Source: a virus
Direction: 5' to 3' (one strand)
Length of the DNA: 54,214 nt
IMG/VR virus record: IMGVR_UViG_3300047554_000765
Location: 1-54,214 of that record
Shown here: positions 50,635-54,214 of the stretch, piece after piece
Layout of the letters: each line of letters starts with the position of its first letter
Position numbering within the stretch: position 1 is the first letter of the stretch
The notes under the pieces: generated by a model
Told to the model about the DNA's origin: nothing
Seen by the model: only the letters and a program-made list of their open reading frames with translations
Databases searched by the model: none
Program-made: the position numbers and the translations under genes

Positions 50635-51527
50635 TGAAGATCTACATCGCTGGTCCGATGACTGGCTACAAAGACTGGAATTTCCCTGCTTTTTTTGAGG
50701 TAGAGAAACAGCTAGAAGCTTTAGGACATGAGCCAATTAATCCAGCCCACAACGACGGGGCAACTGTTCAAGCAGCGTTAGAGTCGGCAGGTAGCCCGGA
50801 GGCCCCTAATAACCCTTGGCGTTGGTATATGCGTCGCGATCTGCCTCATGTGTTGGGAGTTGATGCTGTTTGTGTCCTACCTGGCTGGCAGAAGTCTAAA
50901 GGTGCTTCTCTTGAAGTTACTGTAGCTAAGGCAATTGGACTGCCTATTATGGTTCTGAAAGATGATCAATTGGTCCCTCGAGTGCGGGCCGTCGGTCTCT
51001 CTGGGTGGGCCAGATCTGGTAAAGATACGGTTGCGGATGTTTTAGTTACTCAAGGTGGGTATGTAAAAGTTTCTTTTGCTGATCCCATGAGGGAAGCACT
51101 TCTTCGTCTAAACCCAAACATTACTTATGGTGACATGAGGAATGTCCCCCTAACAAGTGCGATCCGTGACTCCTCCTCATGGGACAATGTCAAAGAGTTT
51201 AGCCCAGACATCCGTCCGCTCATGCAGAGGCTAGGAACTGAAGTAGGCCGAGAAATGTTCGGCGAGAACTTCTGGGTTGATTTGGCTATTGACCGAATCC
51301 CCGACGGGTCTAAGGTTGTTTTCGCGGATGTTAGATTTCCTAATGAGGCACAGGCTGTAAAGGCGCTTGGGGGTCAGGTTTGGCGAGTTATGCGTAATGG
51401 AGTGGGTCCAGCCAATGATCACATCTCAGAACATGCCCTCAATGATTACCATGAGTTTGATCAATTGATTCTAAATAACGGGTCAATTGAGGACTTGGCT
51501 TTGATGGTAAAAAAGTTTTTAGATTAA
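50634..51527 (+). CDS. DUF4406-dNMP kinase fusion protein
   Basis: A 297-residue two-domain protein. Residues 1-110 match DUF4406, nucleoside 2-deoxyribosyltransferase-like proteins (YIAGPMTGY, then RRDLPHVLGVDAVCVLPGW and SKGASLE). From 121 a P-loop (GLSGWARSGKDT) starts a T4 gp1-like deoxynucleoside monophosphate kinase domain (FADPMREAL, then VVFADVRFPNEAQA). These are usually separate phage genes. The fusion suggests coupled nucleotide salvage and phosphorylation; the glycosyl-transfer activity of DUF4406 is not proven. Confidence 0.85.
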   Translation: MKIYIAGPMTGYKDWNFPAFFEVEKQLEALGHEPINPAHNDGATVQAALESAGSPEAPNNPWRWYMRRDLPHVLGVDAVCVLPGWQKSKGASLEVTVAKAIGLPIMVLKDDQLVPRVRAVGLSGWARSGKDTVADVLVTQGGYVKVSFADPMREALLRLNPNITYGDMRNVPLTSAIRDSSSWDNVKEFSPDIRPLMQRLGTEVGREMFGENFWVDLAIDRIPDGSKVVFADVRFPNEAQAVKALGGQVWRVMRNGVGPANDHISEHALNDYHEFDQLILNNGSIEDLALMVKKFLD

Positions 51528-51528
51528 T

Positions 51529-51557
51529 TTGACATTTTTATAAAAACCCTGTAGGTT
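51529..51557 (+). promoter_or_regulatory. Promoter for leaderless protease mRNA
   Basis: TTGACA (51529-51534), 17 bases, then TAGGTT (51552-51557), a TAnnnT -10 seven bases before the ATG at 51565. No ribosome site is present, so the protease should be translated from a leaderless message. Confidence 0.75.
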
Positions 51558-51564
51558 TAGTGCC

Positions 51565-52764
51565 ATGAAGAAAAACATGGTAATCGCAGCTGTGGCTGCT
51601 GCTGTAATTTCAGTCACCTCCGTGCTACCGGCTTCGGCTATGGTGGCAACCTCTTGGGGCCTAGATCGTATTGATGGTGCCCTAGACGGCTCATACAACC
51701 CCCCTACACTCACTGGCGCTGGGGTTACCGCCTATGTTTTGGACTCTGGCGTCAACATTTCTGACTCTGGTTTTGGTGGGCGTGCTTCTGGTGATGTTGA
51801 TTGCATGGGTCACGGTACTCACGTGGCTGGCATTATTGGTAGCTCTGAGTTCGGCGTGGCTCGTGGCGTAAAGCTGGTTTCAATCAAAGTAACTGATAAC
51901 TGCGGTGGTGGAGTTACTGCTAAAAATCTAGTTGCTGGAATTGACAAAGTTCTTTCTATGCACCAAGCAGGGACGCCCGGAGTTGTCAATATCAGCATCA
52001 CTATTGGTAAGGATAAGCTGGTTGACTCGGCTATTGGTCGTCTTTATGACGCTGGACTTTTACCTGTAGTTGCAGCTTCTAACGTAGGAGCAGATGCCTG
52101 TCTATACAGTCCGAGCGGTGCTTCTCGTGCTTTCACGGTTGGTGGTATTAATAAGAACGACTACCGCACCAACACATCTAGCTGGGGAAACTGTGTGGAT
52201 ATTTTTGCTCCTGGCGGTCTTATTGTTTCTGAAAACCTAAACGATCCTAACGGATCTAGGACTATGACTGGGACCTCGATGGCTACTCCTCACGTAACTG
52301 GTGTAGCTGCTCTGTATCTAGAAAAAAATCCTAAGGCTAAGCCTGCTGAAGTAGAGGGTGCTCTACGGTCTGGTGCACTATCTGGTGTTGTAGTAGATGC
52401 TAAGTCTGCGAATGGAAACTACCTTCTAAGTACAGCGTTTTTGTCTGGACAAGTTGTAACAAACGCACCTATTGTTGTTGCACCTCCTACTGCGGTAGAA
52501 GTTCCTACTAAGGTCTCTGGAATCAGTGCGACCCGTGCAACAAATGGGTATATTGTGTCTTGGAAGGCTTCGACAAATGTGTTGAATGCTGGAGCCGTCA
52601 CCTATAAGGTGGAAGCAAGTACTAATAAAACTTCTTGGGCAGTGGTTGCTCAGGTAGCAGAACCTTCGGTAACTGTTCCTACTTGGAAGTATTACCGTGT
52701 TACTGCAGTAGGTACGCTTGGTGCAAGTGCGCCAAGCCTGATTTTGATGGTGGTGACTAAGTAA
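51565..52764 (+). CDS. Secreted subtilisin-like serine protease (S8) with FN3 domain
   Basis: A 399-residue protein. A Sec signal peptide (basic KKN, hydrophobic core to about 20, cleavage after PASA at 25) leads straight into an S8 catalytic domain with D60 (YVLDSGV), H83 (GHGTHVAG), oxyanion N173 and S238 (GTSMATPHVTG). No propeptide of the usual 70-80 residues is present. From about 308 a fibronectin type III domain follows (KVSGISATRATNGYIVSW). Secretion would act on the host envelope, competing phages, or phage proteins. The leaderless promoter before it is one of the strongest here. Confidence 0.93.
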   Translation: MKKNMVIAAVAAAVISVTSVLPASAMVATSWGLDRIDGALDGSYNPPTLTGAGVTAYVLDSGVNISDSGFGGRASGDVDCMGHGTHVAGIIGSSEFGVARGVKLVSIKVTDNCGGGVTAKNLVAGIDKVLSMHQAGTPGVVNISITIGKDKLVDSAIGRLYDAGLLPVVAASNVGADACLYSPSGASRAFTVGGINKNDYRTNTSSWGNCVDIFAPGGLIVSENLNDPNGSRTMTGTSMATPHVTGVAALYLEKNPKAKPAEVEGALRSGALSGVVVDAKSANGNYLLSTAFLSGQVVTNAPIVVAPPTAVEVPTKVSGISATRATNGYIVSWKASTNVLNAGAVTYKVEASTNKTSWAVVAQVAEPSVTVPTWKYYRVTAVGTLGASAPSLILMVVTK

Positions 52765-53174
52765 TGACTACATACATTAAAACCCCCCACTCGGGCATTG
52801 ATCTAAGTTCTAGTTTTGACAATAACTTGTCAAAGCTACTTGACCTAAAAGTAGAGGGAGATATCGCATACGTGATGAAACGCTCTGACGGCTTGTGGGC
52901 TATTAAGAGTGATCCTCGTGGTACTAGTAAGTGGTATAAACTCTCTGGTCCAAATGCTGGTGAAACTATGGATCCAGGCAAAGCTAAATTTAGGGCTTCG
53001 GTAGAACCAGAATTAGTTGGCGAAAAACAAGAAGAAAAACCTAACTACCAACTAGGCTGGTATCAAAGTCCTAAAGCTGATCTTTATAAGTATGACGGAG
53101 AGCAGTGGACTGACGGAAAGAAAACTGTATTAGTATCAAACCCCTTGTTCAATACCTTAGAGTTCTTAGGATAA
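52764..53174 (+). CDS. Unknown protein with DUF2510-like motif
   Basis: A 136-residue protein coupled to the protease by a TAATG overlap. Residues 97-118 (LGWYQSPKADLYKYDGEQWT) fit the short actinobacterial DUF2510 motif (GWY-x-x-P...R-x-W-D-G-x-x-W-T). The first 80 residues have a small strand-rich domain (GLWAIKSDPRGTSKWYKL). The role is unknown; DUF2510 is often found in envelope or secreted proteins. Confidence 0.75.
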   Translation: MTTYIKTPHSGIDLSSSFDNNLSKLLDLKVEGDIAYVMKRSDGLWAIKSDPRGTSKWYKLSGPNAGETMDPGKAKFRASVEPELVGEKQEEKPNYQLGWYQSPKADLYKYDGEQWTDGKKTVLVSNPLFNTLEFLG

Positions 53175-53176
53175 AA

Positions 53177-53446
53177 ATGGCAGACGCAGAGAACCCAGAA
53201 CTAAAAACCATTACCTTAGAAAATATGACGGAGGCTCAGGAATTGGCTGTTCGAATCGTAATGGACACTGGCAAATACAATGAGCGGGATCGAATCCGAG
53301 AGTTTGTGTTGCACTACTCGAGCCGTATCGAGATGGAGCCTGGCAACTACATTCGTGATTCTATTACGCTAAGTGTTACTGACTTTCTGAGGCTTCTACA
53401 TAGTGATAAGTCTCGTCTAGAGGAGCTATCTGATGGCAAAGAATAA
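53177..53446 (+). CDS. Unknown 89-residue acidic protein
   Basis: A small acidic protein with helices (ITLENMTEAQELAVRIVM). It is three bases after its neighbour and overlaps the next gene by 14 bases. No family recognised. Confidence 0.75.
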   Translation: MADAENPELKTITLENMTEAQELAVRIVMDTGKYNERDRIREFVLHYSSRIEMEPGNYIRDSITLSVTDFLRLLHSDKSRLEELSDGKE

Positions 53447-53729
53447 GAAAGAAGATCGCAAGATTTATCGTGATTTTACATTAGATGAGTTCGACGAGTT
53501 TACCTTCGATAGGTTAGATGACGGGGCCAACGAAGAACGCGGTAAACTCATTGCTGAACTGGAGCGTCGTAGTCAGCAATTGATGTTTTTTTCAGAAACT
53601 GCCGAACTAGTTCCTGATCGAGATATTTTTGCTCAGCGGGCGTATGGACTGCAGATGGCAATAAAAATTATTCAAAACACCCGTAAATGTGTAGACAACG
53701 TTGGTTGTCCAGAATGTGAAGGTTTTTAA
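53433..53729 (+). CDS. Unknown 98-residue protein with C-terminal Cys cluster
   Basis: An acidic, helical protein (DEFDEFTFDRLDDGANEERGKL) ending in CVDNVGCPECEGF, where three Cys could bind metal. Overlaps both neighbours. Function unknown. Confidence 0.75.
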   Translation: MAKNKKEDRKIYRDFTLDEFDEFTFDRLDDGANEERGKLIAELERRSQQLMFFSETAELVPDRDIFAQRAYGLQMAIKIIQNTRKCVDNVGCPECEGF

Positions 53730-54052
53730 TGAGTTACGCGAGAATGAATGGTGTAGATAGTGATGTCTATGTTTACGAACACTCCTCTGGCTTTATCGAA
53801 TGCTGCGGATGTCGACTGACTGATCCCGAGGAATATGAAGATGTTGGCTTCGCTAGATTGAGCACTGCTCGTGAAGCTCTTGCTCATCTGGGGTGGCACG
53901 TACGTGAAGGCGACATGGTTCCGGAGCGAGCATTCGAACGGATTAGAGAAGAGCATCCGGACCTAGACGCCGCTATTGAGCCATACGTTACTCCCCCTGA
54001 GGTGCGAGAGCGTCAGCTTAAACGTATGCGGGAGCTGTTTGGCAGTGATTAG
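53729..54052 (+). CDS. Unknown 107-residue protein with N-terminal CCxC
   Basis: Contains GFIECCGCRL near residue 22-31, then LSTAREALAHLGWHVREG, a layout seen in small unnamed actinophage proteins. The Cys group suggests a metal site. TAATG overlap at the start and a GTG overlap at the end tie it to both neighbours. Confidence 0.75.
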   Translation: MSYARMNGVDSDVYVYEHSSGFIECCGCRLTDPEEYEDVGFARLSTAREALAHLGWHVREGDMVPERAFERIREEHPDLDAAIEPYVTPPEVRERQLKRMRELFGSD

Positions 54053-54214
54053 ATTTCGCTGGTATCCGAAGAAGCCACTGAAGTATAGCGCTTGGGATAC
54101 TCAGTGGGGGTGGCAGCTTTGGGGCCACAAAGCTAATGGCATTAATGGTCCATATAGGTGGACACTTGACATTTATCTAGGAAAGCGTATACTTGTGATT
54201 ATCTTTGGAAGGAG
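54045..54214 (+). CDS. Partial unknown protein, cut by window end
   Basis: An open frame from GTG at 54045, overlapping the previous stop, runs to the window edge. It is Trp-rich at the start (RFRWYPKKPL, then WDTQWGWQLWG) and ends hydrophobic. GGGAG upstream supports the start. No family can be named from 56 residues. Confidence 0.6.
   Translation, partial: MIRFRWYPKKPLKYSAWDTQWGWQLWGHKANGINGPYRWTLDIYLGKRILVIIFGR

Overview
This window looks like part of the genome of a tailed bacteriophage that infects an actinobacterium. Actinobacterial marks are two WhiB-type Fe-S regulators, a DUF3039-like protein, a DUF2510-like motif, a class Ib nrdHIEF operon, ThyX, -10 boxes of the TAnnnT type placed 5-8 bases before start codons (leaderless mRNAs), and a tmRNA whose tag ends in FALAA. 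Phage marks are dense overlapping genes in long single-strand blocks, a family A polymerase without a 5' nuclease domain, a Sak4-like ATPase, a prim-pol/SF3 helicase, and very large repetitive fibre genes. Moderate GC content would suit a low-GC freshwater actinobacterial host, but that is inference. No capsid, portal, terminase or tape-measure gene is recognised here.

Layout. (1) 62-9660, + strand: replication and recombination (polymerase, RuvC-like resolvase, SNF2 helicase, Cas4/RecB-like nuclease, Sak4-like ATPase, SSB-like protein), then a glycosyltransferase-like gene, a pyrimidine-dimer-glycosylase-like gene and a WhiB with an added zinc ribbon. (2) 9644-13668, - strand: two GT2-TPR glycosyltransferases, a metallophosphoesterase, a small HTH-like protein and a membrane/coiled-coil protein. 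(3) 13863-17300, + strand: an 11-codon leader ORF coupled to primase-helicase, then a GT2 enzyme. (4) 17297-40390, - strand: about 23 kb of fibre and modification genes. It holds three collagen-like Gly-X-Y proteins, two beta-propeller proteins, two ELN-repeat fibres and an FN3 protein with a long Phe/Tyr-Pro repeat. Among them sit seven Fe(II)/2-oxoglutarate oxygenase genes, one glycosyltransferase like the Skp1 hydroxyproline-GlcNAc transferase (GT60), and two related unknown genes. (5) 40545-47296, + strand: a GH130-like propeller protein, nrdHIEF behind a structured leader, a 16-residue Cys-rich peptide, a second WhiB, a holin-like protein, a candidate structured RNA, tRNA-Asn and tmRNA. 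(6) 47297-48521, - strand: a glutathione-peroxidase-like protein and a JmjC/cupin oxygenase. (7) 48561-54214, + strand: dUTPase, another 2OG oxygenase, ThyX, a DUF4406-dNMP kinase fusion, a secreted subtilase and small unknown genes.

The most interesting candidate system is region 4. Collagen-like GPT-rich fibres and an FFP/YFP repeat protein are encoded with many prolyl-hydroxylase-like oxygenases and a GT60-like enzyme whose eukaryotic relatives add GlcNAc to hydroxyproline. The simplest reading is a phage pathway that hydroxylates and then glycosylates its own fibres. Mimivirus collagen modification and Bacillus anthracis prolyl hydroxylase/BclA are partial precedents. With the JmjC-type and the stand-alone P4H-like gene near dut, the window carries nine predicted Fe/2OG enzymes.

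The nucleotide genes (nrdHIEF, dut, thyX, dNMP kinase) would feed phage DNA synthesis. tmRNA and tRNA-Asn would support translation. The two WhiB proteins and the recurrent leaderless promoters suggest transcription control tuned to an actinobacterial host.
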